In this document: positions 6,301 through 11,701 of the stretch, one piece after another
How the letters are laid out: every line of letters begins with the position of its first letter
Numbering within the stretch: position 1 is the first letter of the stretch
Assembly (NCBI GenBank): GCA_900553295.1
Contig: USCR01000061.1
Span: 1 to 12,806 of the forward strand
Length of the DNA stretch: 12,806 bases
Reading direction: 5' to 3'
From: an uncultured Eubacteriales bacterium
GTDB taxonomy: Bacteria; Bacillota; Clostridia; Christensenellales; Aristaeellaceae
The notes under the pieces: model-generated
What the model was told of the DNA's origin: nothing
What the model saw: the letters and a program-made list of their open reading frames with translations, nothing else
The model's database searches: none
Position numbers and translations under genes: made by a program

Positions 6301-7574
6301 TCCAGGATATACCCCGCTTCCAGATTTTCTGGTGTTGCGGAAACCGGTACCGTGCCTTCGCCCAGCGTAAATGTTTGCGCCGCGGCCACTTCATGGTCAT
6401 CCTCCCGCGCCAGGTACAAAACCGTTACAGAGGCCGTACTGGGCTGCGGTTCCTCCGTGGGATCAGTCTCAACCTTGTTGTATACAAACGCAATGGAAGC
6501 GGGATCCGCTGTACCATCCTCGTACACTTCCACAGTAACATTGGGTTCAGTGGCAATGGAATAACCGTCCAGCAGATCTTCTGGTGCTGCCGTTACCGTA
6601 TGGCGTCCCACCGGCAGACTGGTCGACTGCGGGCTTGCCACCGGATTGCCATCCTTGTCCACAAAGGAAATCTCGATGTTGGCGTAAACCGGTTCCGTAC
6701 TCGCTTGCTTGTATACAAAGGTCACAGTATTCGGGGTCGCTATCCCGCCTTCCACGTGCACCGGTACTTCCTGCGCGCTGGTCAGTTCCAGACCCGCTAC
6801 CAGTTCGCTGGTAGGTTTGATGGTATGATCCCCGCTGCCCAGGGACTGCGTCGTTTGGTCGATTACTTCGCCATCTTCGTACTGGTACACCACCGTCACA
6901 TTCGCAGGTACATCAGGCGTCTTGTACGTAAAGACTACAGGGTTCGGGGATGCTACCCCGCCTTCCACGTGCACCGGTACTTCCTGCGCGCTGGTCCATT
7001 CCAGGCCCGCTACCAGAGCGCTGCTTGGTATAATAATATGATCTCCGCTGCCCAGGGGCTGCGTTTGCTGGTCGATCACTTCGCCGTTGTCGTACTGATA
7101 CACCACCGTCACATCCACAGGCGTATCCAGTGCAGGATCCGTGGGCATCATTTGCGTAGATACATATAAGGTATAAGCATCCGCAAAGGTGTCATTGGCC
7201 ATGGCCGTAATGGGAATCGCGGTGAGCATATCCATGGTCGCACCGGAATCCACCACATTCAGCAAAACGCTGCCATTGGCCGGGTCAAACACATATTCCG
7301 GATGATTTGGATGGCTGATGATAATCGTCAGCTGATCCAGGGGCGCGGTGATATCCACCTGCGCCCAAAACGCCTGCTCCTCTCCATAGGGCACAGGCGT
7401 CGCCATGGCAAAAACGGGATTGCCCTGCGCATCCGTCCAGCTCAAGGTAATGGAGAGCAGCGACCAGTCCTCCAAAGCCTGCGCAGGGATCAATGTCATC
7501 TGAAGGCAAAGAATACACGCCGCAAAAAATGCCAATATGCGCGATACGCGTTTCCCGCCATGAACCTTTTTCAT
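3366..7574 (-). CDS. Large single-pass surface protein: MucBP-like repeats, four SH3-like domains, low-complexity cytoplasmic tail
   Basis: Predicted 1402 residues. Order: signal peptide (1-33, basic start, cleavage likely after AQA); an unassigned domain (36-150); five MucBP-like repeats (about 151-218, 222-289, 296-366, 380-451, 459-531, each ending in a V/F-x-Y strand); bacterial SH3-like domains at about 541-613, 700-770 (degenerate), 797-866 and 898-963, separated by Pro/Ser/Thr linkers; a Ser/Thr/Glu-rich stalk (981-1078); a membrane helix (1079-1100) with six glycines in a row; a basic Arg/Gln stretch (1101-1121); and a low-complexity tail rich in Gly, Ala, Ser, Thr, Tyr and Arg. By the positive-inside rule the tail is cytoplasmic. 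No LPxTG sorting signal is present. The frame is open up to 7829, but ATG at 7574 is chosen because GGAGGAGGG lies nine bases upstream, the signal peptide starts there, and the longer form would overrun the promoter and the divergent gene. MucBP and SH3 domains suggest binding to mucin, glycan or peptidoglycan. Overall function is not known. Confidence 0.9.
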   Translation of the reverse strand: MKKVHGGKRVSRILAFFAACILCLQMTLIPAQALEDWSLLSITLSWTDAQGNPVFAMATPVPYGEEQAFWAQVDITAPLDQLTIIISHPNHPEYVFDPANGSVLLNVVDSGATMDMLTAIPITAMANDTFADAYTLYVSTQMMPTDPALDTPVDVTVVYQYDNGEVIDQQTQPLGSGDHIIIPSSALVAGLEWTSAQEVPVHVEGGVASPNPVVFTYKTPDVPANVTVVYQYEDGEVIDQTTQSLGSGDHTIKPTSELVAGLELTSAQEVPVHVEGGIATPNTVTFVYKQASTEPVYANIEISFVDKDGNPVASPQSTSLPVGRHTVTAAPEDLLDGYSIATEPNVTVEVYEDGTADPASIAFVYNKVETDPTEEPQPSTASVTVLYLAREDDHEVAAAQTFTLGEGTVPVSATPENLEAGYILDGAATQDVVVDQQGNASPNPVTFYYVKAQEPTPVAQATITIRYTDVKGNQIAPTETRMLDANNVYAIAPDPSRVPSDYLPLKADTVSVTVNAEGVADVTEVVFVYQPKVTETEIPTGALIQRWGYTTAEKGSINWRDEPSTDGRRLGTLNQNTYVWLLREEVNSSGEAWTKVLYNGQEGYIMSEFLVILSQAESDYYTESYIKGNGFTPVPTETASPSPKPSPETPSPSPEAPSASPETPSPATPSASPETPSPSPATPSASPDTPTPKPAAPTPYVGYALTNQNVALRNGMDYQDTSILTMLERNTLVQVQLQTTDDAGTLWSYCTTTDSNPISGMVLDSALNRISDAEAQAIIQANATPTPSPTAEPPQQQGYAVARGDNVYMRTLPSELSGISHVLSAGEVAYVTGQQYVLNNGTYEIWHVVQYGSEWGYIRADLMRMLDPWEEEQYLNSLKTPAPTLVTTPQPYDENNLSSYGYVSSSTVNFRQSASTSSTRLATLRQYAFCLVLGTTQSNGTTWYKVNYGGKVGYIQGDYFKQLTIAELQDFLLSNEYKQGIANNSSSSSGSSGSTSGGTSNLPSAEDQTVQEWTNPNSGINVSYEPFDPFATPEPLVTASPPASASPSAEATTLEPLETLPVEYPTEDTESGEGGSAVGWVLAAAVVLLGGGGGGYAYVLHKQNQRRAAQRAAQRRAAAQRTGESANRPYARTGTAAQPRTGTYNAGGTATPTQRPSTTTTAGTTAAGAYGAAKQARRPYAGEGSTASSSGTNPYANFQRPTTNSAGNYGSTQGTNTSSTSTAGVGNSSASSYGTRPASGTATSATAGTGSTAGTYGTGTAGASSTAYGATTARRTGASSYGTRTSNGVSAGAHGGTPGTQGGAQTPSTAKPSGTGIYGQPTGSTVKPGASNADSAPTTSGMPGDTTPASPASGAPVTPAQPKATGASAYGSQRRSAANGQPVRRAPSQDNVDFHQDNDSDL
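3369..4274 (-). other. Coding region of the disordered YG-repeat cytoplasmic tail
   Basis: Residues 1101-1402 of the surface protein. After a basic juxtamembrane segment (QRRAAQRAAQRRAAAQR), the sequence is almost only Gly, Ala, Ser, Thr, Pro, Gln and Asn, with about 20 Arg and 12 spaced Tyr. Eight Tyr occur as YG (residues 1170, 1209, 1233, 1256, 1268, 1281, 1318, 1370); RPYA occurs twice (1128, 1178) and NPYA once (1193). There is no Trp or Cys. The final dozen residues turn acidic (DNVDFHQDNDSDL). No enzymatic fold is visible; this looks intrinsically disordered. Confidence 0.75.
4275..4340 (-). other. Coding region of the transmembrane helix with a Gly6 run
   Basis: Residues 1079-1100 (GWVLAAAVVLLGGGGGGYAYVL) form the only strong hydrophobic segment after the signal peptide. 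It is preceded by an acidic/Ser-rich stalk and followed by HKQNQRR, a clear stop-transfer signal. Six consecutive glycines (codons at 4290-4307) sit inside the helix. Confidence 0.8.
5478..5681 (-). repeat. Tandem repeats encoding a Pro/Ser/Thr/Glu linker
   Basis: This stretch encodes residues 632-699, built from variants of SPETPSPSP and ATPSASP between SH3-like domains 1 and 2. At the DNA level a 26-base unit recurs at 5512-5537 and 5554-5579 (period 42 bases, 14 codons), with further degenerate copies to about 5640. Such arrays act as extended, often glycosylated spacers in surface proteins and can change length by slippage in frame. Confidence 0.85.
6708..7124 (-). repeat. Recently duplicated MucBP-like repeats 1 and 2
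   Basis: Repeats 1 (residues 151-218) and 2 (222-289) are near-identical in protein sequence, both with VTVVYQY, GEVIDQ, LGSGDH and SAQEVPVHVEGG. The DNA is also conserved: about 40 bases ending at 6783 and at 6996 match without a difference, 213 bases (71 codons) apart. Repeats 3 to 5 are much more diverged, so this pair is a younger duplication. Confidence 0.85.
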
Positions 7575-7613
7575 AAACAGGTTCCCTCCTCCGAGTTCAT
7601 ATGGAACGATACC

Positions 7614-7642
7614 ATTGTAGCCTGTCCATGACAGATTGTCAA
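7614..7642 (-). promoter_or_regulatory. Near-consensus SigA-type promoter of the surface-protein gene
   Basis: Read on the minus strand: TTGACA (7642-7637), a 17-base spacer, TACAAT (7619-7614). This is a perfect -35, a five-of-six -10 and the optimal spacing. Transcription would start near 7607, about 32 bases before the ATG at 7574, with a strong ribosome site between. Constitutive high expression is expected unless an operator blocks it. I could not find an equally clear promoter for the divergent Nudix gene in the same 171-base gap. Confidence 0.85.
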
Positions 7643-7745
7643 TGAACACTCCTTGGTGAAAACGGTCGAAATCCCCAGTGCGGCAGGACTTTCTACCTTC
7701 CCTGTCGAATGGAGCAACGACATTGCTAAGGGAGGTCGTTACATC

Positions 7746-8291
7746 ATGGATGACAAGGCGCTGCGTGAGGAAGTTCTCCGCCGTGAAACAGTTTATCCCG
7801 GTAAGATTATCCGCGTGGAACAGTGGCAAGTACGTTTACCCAACGGGGAAACGGCGCAGCGGGAAATCGTATGCCATATTGGCGCTGCTGCCGTGATTGC
7901 CCTTGACCAGCAGGGACAGGTCGTACTTGTACGCCAGCATCGGGTCGCAATAGACCAGGTGACGCTGGAAATCCCCGCCGGCAAGCTGGATTCCCCCACC
8001 GAGGACCCCTTTGTCTGCGCGCAGCGGGAGCTCTCCGAAGAAACGGGTTTGACCGCCGAGCACTGGCAAAAGCTTACCTGTCTGGAAACCACCCCCGGAT
8101 TTTGTAATGAACGTATTCACCTCTACCTGGCCACTGGCTTGCATCAGGGTAACAGCCATCCAGACGAGGATGAATTTGTGGACGTGGTCCGCATGCCGCT
8201 GGCACAGGCCGTGGAGCAGGTCATGAACGGTACGTTCCGGGACGGGAAAACAGCCCTGGCGTTGCTGATGGCCAATCAGCTGTGCACCTGA
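7746..8291 (+). CDS. Nudix hydrolase, ADP-ribose pyrophosphatase-like
   Basis: A 181-residue cytoplasmic enzyme, predicted to cleave ADP-ribose or a related nucleoside diphosphate sugar to AMP and a sugar phosphate. The Nudix box spans about 79-102: GKLDSPTED, then REL (94-96) and SEETGL, with the metal-binding glutamates E95, E98 and E99. The upstream EIPAGK and downstream TPGFCNERIHLYLA are typical of the ADP-ribose group. The spacing between the box glycine and the first glutamate (E86) is six residues rather than five, a one-residue insertion. ATG at 7746 is chosen over a GTG 93 bases upstream because AAGGGAGG (7728-7735) lies ten bases before it and the earlier codons resemble no family. 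It is the first gene of a probable three-gene plus-strand unit. It likely serves housekeeping nucleotide clean-up. Confidence 0.92.
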   Translation: MDDKALREEVLRRETVYPGKIIRVEQWQVRLPNGETAQREIVCHIGAAAVIALDQQGQVVLVRQHRVAIDQVTLEIPAGKLDSPTEDPFVCAQRELSEETGLTAEHWQKLTCLETTPGFCNERIHLYLATGLHQGNSHPDEDEFVDVVRMPLAQAVEQVMNGTFRDGKTALALLMANQLCT

Positions 8292-8377
8292 CCGTTTTCA
8301 TAGATAGAAACGATTTTCCCATCACGCATCTTCCCACCCCGGTTTTTTTTCCATGGTTTTTGCAGGAGGTGTTTTCC

Positions 8378-8524
8378 TTGGCGGCCAAGAAAAGCTATGC
8401 CTTCGCGTTCTTCCTTCTGGTGATGGCGCTGATTGCCCTGTTGGGTGTAGCGTTGCTGGTCTATGGCAGCGCTACCTGGAAGCCGTCCGATCAATACGCT
8501 GTGTCCGCAGTGATCAGCCGATAG
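8378..8524 (+). CDS. 48-residue single-pass membrane microprotein, TTG start
   Basis: A short gene translating as MAAKKSYAFAFFLLVMALIALLGVALLVYGSATW... with one strong hydrophobic helix (about residues 8-29), a basic N-terminus (K4, K5) and a polar C-terminus ending in VSAVISR. By the positive-inside rule the N-terminus is cytoplasmic. The TTG start is supported by AGGAGGT (8364-8370) seven bases upstream, the best ribosome site nearby; extending the frame further upstream gives no plausible start. Its stop is 13 bases before the acetyltransferase start and 86 bases after the Nudix stop, so it is probably co-transcribed with both. No family is recognised; function unknown. Small size, a single helix and operon position are compatible with a regulator of a membrane complex, but that is only a guess. 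Confidence 0.72.
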   Translation: MAAKKSYAFAFFLLVMALIALLGVALLVYGSATWKPSDQYAVSAVISR

Positions 8525-8537
8525 GGGGCGTATTTCC

Positions 8538-9176
8538 ATGCATGATACTTTATTCCAGCGTTTGCGTGGAGAGTTGCGTCCCAAGGAGTACGACGGGGAT
8601 TCCTTCTGGTATTATCGGGACATATTTTCCCGCTTGCCCGTACTGGAAACGCAGCGCCTGCTGCTCCGTCCCTTGAAGATGAGCGACTGCCAGGATGTGT
8701 TTGCCTATTCCCGTGATCCTGAGGTAGCACGTCATGTGCTCTGGGATGCCCATCAAACCATTGGCCAAACCCGCGGATACCTGCGCTATATTCTGCGCCA
8801 ATACCGCAACGGTGACCCCAGCAGTTATGGTATTGTGCTCAAAGACACGGGGCATGTCATAGGCACCATTGGTTTCATGTGGTTGAACACCGAAAACAGG
8901 AGTGCGGAAGTGGGATATAGCTTAGCCCGGGAATACTGGAACCAGGGTTTTATGACCGAAGCCCTCCGCGCTGTATTGGACTTGGCGTTTCGCAAGCTGA
9001 ATCTCCATCGGGTGGAAGCGCAACACGAAACGGATAATCCAGCCAGTGGGCGCGTGATGCTGAAGGCCGGCATGCGCCATGAGGGAACCATGCGCGGGCG
9101 GCTGTTTAACAAGGGACGTTTTGTGGACGTGGATGTGTACGCCATTTTACGCGAAGATTGGGTACCCATGCACTGA
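8538..9176 (+). CDS. GNAT-family N-acetyltransferase, RimJ/RimL type
   Basis: A 212-residue cytoplasmic enzyme predicted to transfer an acetyl group from acetyl-CoA to an amine, such as a protein N-terminus or a small molecule. The GNAT fold begins at LETQRLLLRPLKMSD (36-50). The acetyl-CoA binding motif A is EVGYSLAREYWNQGFMTEA (124-142), and the following segment LHRVEAQHETDNPASGRVM is typical of RimJ/RimL proteins, ending at KAGMRHEGTMRG. Before the domain there is an extra 35-residue stretch rich in aromatic residues (FWYYRDIF). ATG at 8538 follows AGGGGG (8523-8528) with a nine-base gap. The motifs fit the family, but the substrate cannot be told from sequence; ribosomal protein, antibiotic or metabolite are all possible. 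Confidence 0.9.
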   Translation: MHDTLFQRLRGELRPKEYDGDSFWYYRDIFSRLPVLETQRLLLRPLKMSDCQDVFAYSRDPEVARHVLWDAHQTIGQTRGYLRYILRQYRNGDPSSYGIVLKDTGHVIGTIGFMWLNTENRSAEVGYSLAREYWNQGFMTEALRAVLDLAFRKLNLHRVEAQHETDNPASGRVMLKAGMRHEGTMRGRLFNKGRFVDVDVYAILREDWVPMH

Positions 9177-9204
9177 GGCGATTGACCCGGAGCCATATAT
9201 GAAA

Positions 9205-9240
9205 GCGCCATGGAAGGCTTAGGACAGCTTTCCATGGCGC
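9205..9240. terminator. Convergent hairpin terminator between the acetyltransferase and oxoamine synthase genes
   Basis: GCGCCATGGAAGGCT (9205-9219) pairs with AGCTTTCCATGGCGC (9226-9240): 15 pairs with one G-T wobble and a six-base loop. The stops of the two converging genes lie 29 bases (left) and 14 bases (right) away. T-runs are short on both sides (CATTTCTTT on plus, TTTCATA on minus), so termination may be partial, but the position between convergent genes supports a shared terminator. Confidence 0.75.
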
Positions 9241-9253
9241 CATTTCTTTGCGT

Positions 9254-10507
9254 TTATGATTCAGTGATGCGTGGTAGGACAATGCCCAGCTCCTGGGCCG
9301 CTTCCTCCAGCTTGTCCAGCGCTTCCACAATCTGGTCAGGCACATGGGCTGCGGTCACGCAAAAGCGCAGGCGCGCCTGATCCCTGGGCACCGCCGGGTA
9401 AACCGCCGGAGGCACAAACACGCCCTTGTGCCGCAGCAGATTGGAAAGGGCCCAAGCGTCTGCATCCGGTCCCACCAGTACGGGCAAAATGGCCGTCTTG
9501 CCAGCCAAGCCGATATCCAGCCGGCGCTTGCGCGCCTCCCGGGCAAAGCACGCCACGTTGCGGCGCATGTTTTCCATAATGCTTGGGTCCGTCTGCATCA
9601 GCCGCACGGCGCACAATGTGGCCGCAGCCAGTGCCGGGGAAATACCCACGGAAAAGACGAACCCCGGCAGGCTGTAGCGCAGGTATTCAATCAGGTTTGC
9701 GGCTCCTGCCAGATAGCCCCCGCAAGTGCCCAGGCCCTTGGAGAGCGTGCCCATCTTGATGTCGATGTCGTTGGGCGCCAGACCAAAGTATTCATCCACA
9801 CCGCCACCCGTTTTACCAATGACGCAGGTGGAATGCGCCTCGTCCACCATCAGGAAGCAGTCATACTTCTTCTTGATGCGTACAAATTCCGGTACTGGTG
9901 CGATATCGCCATCCATGGAGTAAACGCCTTCCACGCAAATGAGCACCTTGGCAAATTTATCCCGCCGGCGCTCCAGAATGCGTTCCAGTGCCTCCCAGTC
10001 ATTATGCGGAAAGGGGCGCGCCGTTGCGTGGGCCAGTCTGCATCCTTCCGCAACGGAATTATGGATGAGCGCGTCGTAGAGAATCAGATCACCGTCGTGG
10101 CAGAAGTTCCCCACAAAGGTGACGTTTGTGGAGTGTCCCCCCACCAGCACCAGCGCATCCTCCGCATGCTTCCAGTCGGCTAGGGCGCGCTCCATTTCCC
10201 GGTCCAGGGATTTTTCCCCGGCCAGCAGACGGCTGCCGGAAGCGGAGGTGCCATAGCGGCGGATGGCGTCTATGGCAGCGTCGGAGACCTCTTGCCGGCC
10301 GGACATCCCCGCATAGTTGTAGCTGCCAAAGTTGAGCACCCATCTCCCATCCATGTAGCTTTTGTCCGTCAGGGGAGAATCATGCGCGATGAAATAGGGG
10401 TTGCCCGTATCCGAAAGCAGGGACTGCTTTCGTGCGAGGAACTGCCGGTATTCCGGCGTTTCCTCAAACCTGGTGATCCGTTGCACTTGTTGGGGCCGTG
10501 TTTCCAT
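9254..10507 (-). CDS. PLP-dependent alpha-oxoamine synthase (AONS/KBL/SPT superfamily), substrate unknown
   Basis: A 417-residue fold-type I PLP enzyme predicted to condense an amino acid with an acyl thioester and release CO2. Visible landmarks are NFGSYNYAGMSG (59-70), YGTSASGSRLLAG (85-97), GGHSTNVTFVGN (123-134), H149 in YDALIHNS, PFPHNDWEALE (165-175), EGVYSMDGDIAPVPE (193-207), the cofactor-binding MVDEAHS (220-226) and the Schiff-base lysine K257 in MGTLSKGLGTCGGYLAG. Catalytic residues are intact. From memory of the family, GGHSTN, PFPHNDW and the VFSVGISPALAAA segment resemble the acyl-carrier-protein-using and sphingolipid-like branch more than bioF or kbl. No biotin gene and no threonine dehydrogenase gene is in the window, so neither role is supported. 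ATG at 10507 has AAGGAG about 11 bases upstream; an out-of-frame ATG at 10517 is ignored. Confidence 0.85.
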   Translation of the reverse strand: METRPQQVQRITRFEETPEYRQFLARKQSLLSDTGNPYFIAHDSPLTDKSYMDGRWVLNFGSYNYAGMSGRQEVSDAAIDAIRRYGTSASGSRLLAGEKSLDREMERALADWKHAEDALVLVGGHSTNVTFVGNFCHDGDLILYDALIHNSVAEGCRLAHATARPFPHNDWEALERILERRRDKFAKVLICVEGVYSMDGDIAPVPEFVRIKKKYDCFLMVDEAHSTCVIGKTGGGVDEYFGLAPNDIDIKMGTLSKGLGTCGGYLAGAANLIEYLRYSLPGFVFSVGISPALAAATLCAVRLMQTDPSIMENMRRNVACFAREARKRRLDIGLAGKTAILPVLVGPDADAWALSNLLRHKGVFVPPAVYPAVPRDQARLRFCVTAAHVPDQIVEALDKLEEAAQELGIVLPRITES

Positions 10508-10769
10508 GGTTGTTCATGCTCCTTTCCTTTTTGCCTCCAGGGAGGAGCAGGCAGGTACGGCATACTTGCGCATAGCAGGTAAAATGATGGCAGGAATGAA
10601 AAAAAAGAAAAATGTATTCCCCCCATGCGCTTTATTTTTCGTATCGCATTTCCTCCCTCTTGAGCCTTTCCGATGGCTGCAGCAACCCATGTTGCCACAT
10701 GGAAATTCGGTCGTGTAAAACGGCCACATCCACCATACCATGAGAACGCCCAAAAATCCAGTCCAATTC
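10508..10769 (-). other. Long untranslated leader upstream of the oxoamine synthase
   Basis: No gene is supported here. Read on the minus strand it is the probable 5' leader (about 255 bases). It holds a short perfect hairpin (GCAAC 10682-10686 with GTTGC 10691-10695), a pyrimidine-rich run equal to A8-G-A3 on the plus strand (10599-10611), and the heptamer GCAGGTA repeated at 10551-10557 and 10575-10581. None of the conserved cores of T-box, SAM, TPP, cobalamin or glycine riboswitches was recognised. Confidence 0.4.
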
Positions 10770-10797
10770 ATCATAAGATATCAAAAACACCTGTTAA
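10770..10797 (-). promoter_or_regulatory. Candidate promoter for the oxoamine synthase gene
   Basis: On the minus strand: TTAACA (10797-10792), 16-base spacer, TATGAT (10775-10770), each five of six to consensus. It lies directly after the tpiA terminator, so the oxoamine synthase can be transcribed separately from the glycolytic genes. The start would be near 10763. Confidence 0.5.
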
Positions 10798-10800
10798 TAT

Positions 10801-10836
10801 AAAAAAACCCGCCGGAAAATCAATTTCCAGCAGGTT
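10801..10836 (-). terminator. Intrinsic terminator of tpiA
   Basis: On the minus strand AACCTGCTGGAAA pairs with TTTCCGGCGGGTT over 13 positions with two G-T wobbles (10836-10824 with 10818-10806), loop of five, running straight into seven T (complement of A 10801-10807). It lies 17 bases after the tpiA stop. Confidence 0.92.
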
Positions 10837-10853
10837 CTTTCAGAATAAAGCGC

Positions 10854-11606
10854 TTACTTGTCGTAATTGACAACCAGGGAGAAATCCGGAGCCTTCAGGG
10901 AGGCACCGCCAATCAGACCGCCATCGATCTCAGGCTGCGCCATCAGGCCCTTTACATTCTTGGGATTCATGCTGCCGCCGTACTGAATGCGCGTCTTGTC
11001 GGCAACTTCCTTGCCATATTTGCGTGCCACCGCCTTACGAATCACGCCGATGGTTTCATTGGCCTGCTCATCCGTGGCCGTCAGACCGGTGCCAATGGCC
11101 CATACAGGCTCGTAAGCAATTACCACATCAGCCACCTGCTCACCCGTCAGTCCGGTGAGCGCAATCAGCGTCTGGTACTCCACCAAGGCATCGGTATAGC
11201 CGGCTTCGCGCTCGGCTTTCATCTCACCCACGCAGAGGATGACCTTCAGCCCAGCCTTCACAGCCGCCAATACCCGCTGGTTGACCGTGGCATCCGTTTC
11301 GCCAAAGTATTGCCGGCGCTCGCTGTGGCCGATAATGACATATTCCACCCCGGCAGCCTTCAGCATGTCAGCGCTCAGCTCACCGGTGTAGGCGCCGGAT
11401 TCCTTCCAATGGACGTTCTGCGCGCCCAGATGGATGTTGCTGCCCGCAGCGGCCTCCTTAACCGCGGCAAAGTCCACCGCGGGGACGCACACCACAACAT
11501 CGCATGTGGCATCCTTGACCAGGGGCTTCAGTTCCTCCACCAGGGCCGCCGCCTCAGCGGGCGTCTTGTTCATCTTCCAGTTACCGGCAATAATCGCCTT
11601 ACGCAT
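10854..11606 (-). CDS. tpiA: Triosephosphate isomerase
   Basis: A 250-residue cytoplasmic enzyme, the usual family length, interconverting dihydroxyacetone phosphate and glyceraldehyde 3-phosphate in glycolysis. Catalytic residues are present: K11 in AGNWKMNKT, the electrophile H94 in IIGHSERR, and the base E166 in [11 protein letters not shown], whose following residues form the mobile loop. The phosphate-binding GG near 233 lies in GGLIGGASL, and YGGSMNPKN (209-217) is standard. The frame is open to 11675, but ATG at 11606 is chosen: it gives the canonical [13 protein letters not shown] start, has GAGG ten bases upstream, and the longer form would run through the hairpin at 11658-11694. It lies 95 bases downstream of pgk on the same strand and probably shares its message, with the hairpin between them adjusting the ratio. 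Confidence 0.98.
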   Translation of the reverse strand: MRKAIIAGNWKMNKTPAEAAALVEELKPLVKDATCDVVVCVPAVDFAAVKEAAAGSNIHLGAQNVHWKESGAYTGELSADMLKAAGVEYVIIGHSERRQYFGETDATVNQRVLAAVKAGLKVILCVGEMKAEREAGYTDALVEYQTLIALTGLTGEQVADVVIAYEPVWAIGTGLTATDEQANETIGVIRKAVARKYGKEVADKTRIQYGGSMNPKNVKGLMAQPEIDGGLIGGASLKAPDFSLVVNYDK

Positions 11607-11651
11607 GTTCTCTATTCCTCTTTCTCGTTCCGTAAAATCAGCCCACAGGGC

Positions 11652-11694
11652 AAAAATTGCAGGAGGCGGCTTCATCGGGAAGCCGTCCCCTGCA
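11652..11694 (-). terminator. Terminator-like hairpin between pgk and tpiA
   Basis: On the minus strand TGCAGGGGACGGCTTC (11694-11679) faces GAAGCCGCCTCCTGCA (11673-11658): 16 positions with one G-T wobble and one A-C mismatch, loop of five. Two bases later come five T (complement of A 11652-11656). It begins seven bases after the pgk stop. No promoter for tpiA is visible between it and the tpiA start, so it probably terminates only part of the transcripts, or stabilises the pgk 3' end. Confidence 0.8.
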
Positions 11695-11701
11695 CCTGTG
11701 C

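Noticed and set aside
6216..7169. 317-codon plus-strand frame opposite the MucBP-like repeats
   Set aside because: Its repeated segments mirror the duplicated repeats of the real minus-strand gene; no ribosome site or recognisable domain.
7515..7534. Possible lipobox (FAAC at residues 17-20) in the surface-protein signal peptide
   Set aside because: The hydrophobic stretch before the Cys is only about seven residues and -3 is Phe; the hydrophobic core continues past the Cys to a better AQA cleavage site.
8287..8312. Weak hairpin (CGTTT/AAACG) followed by ATTTT after the Nudix stop
   Set aside because: Only five to six A/T-rich pairs with a bulge; too weak to call a terminator, so the Nudix gene and the downstream pair are treated as one likely unit.
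9344..10183. 279-codon plus-strand frame opposite the oxoamine synthase
   Set aside because: The minus strand carries all PLP-enzyme motifs including the catalytic lysine; the antisense frame has none.
10624..10651. ATGCG/CGCAT hairpin near a long T tract in the oxoamine synthase leader, considered as an attenuator
   Set aside because: Five-pair stem with a large loop, and the T tract is about ten bases away; not a credible intrinsic terminator.
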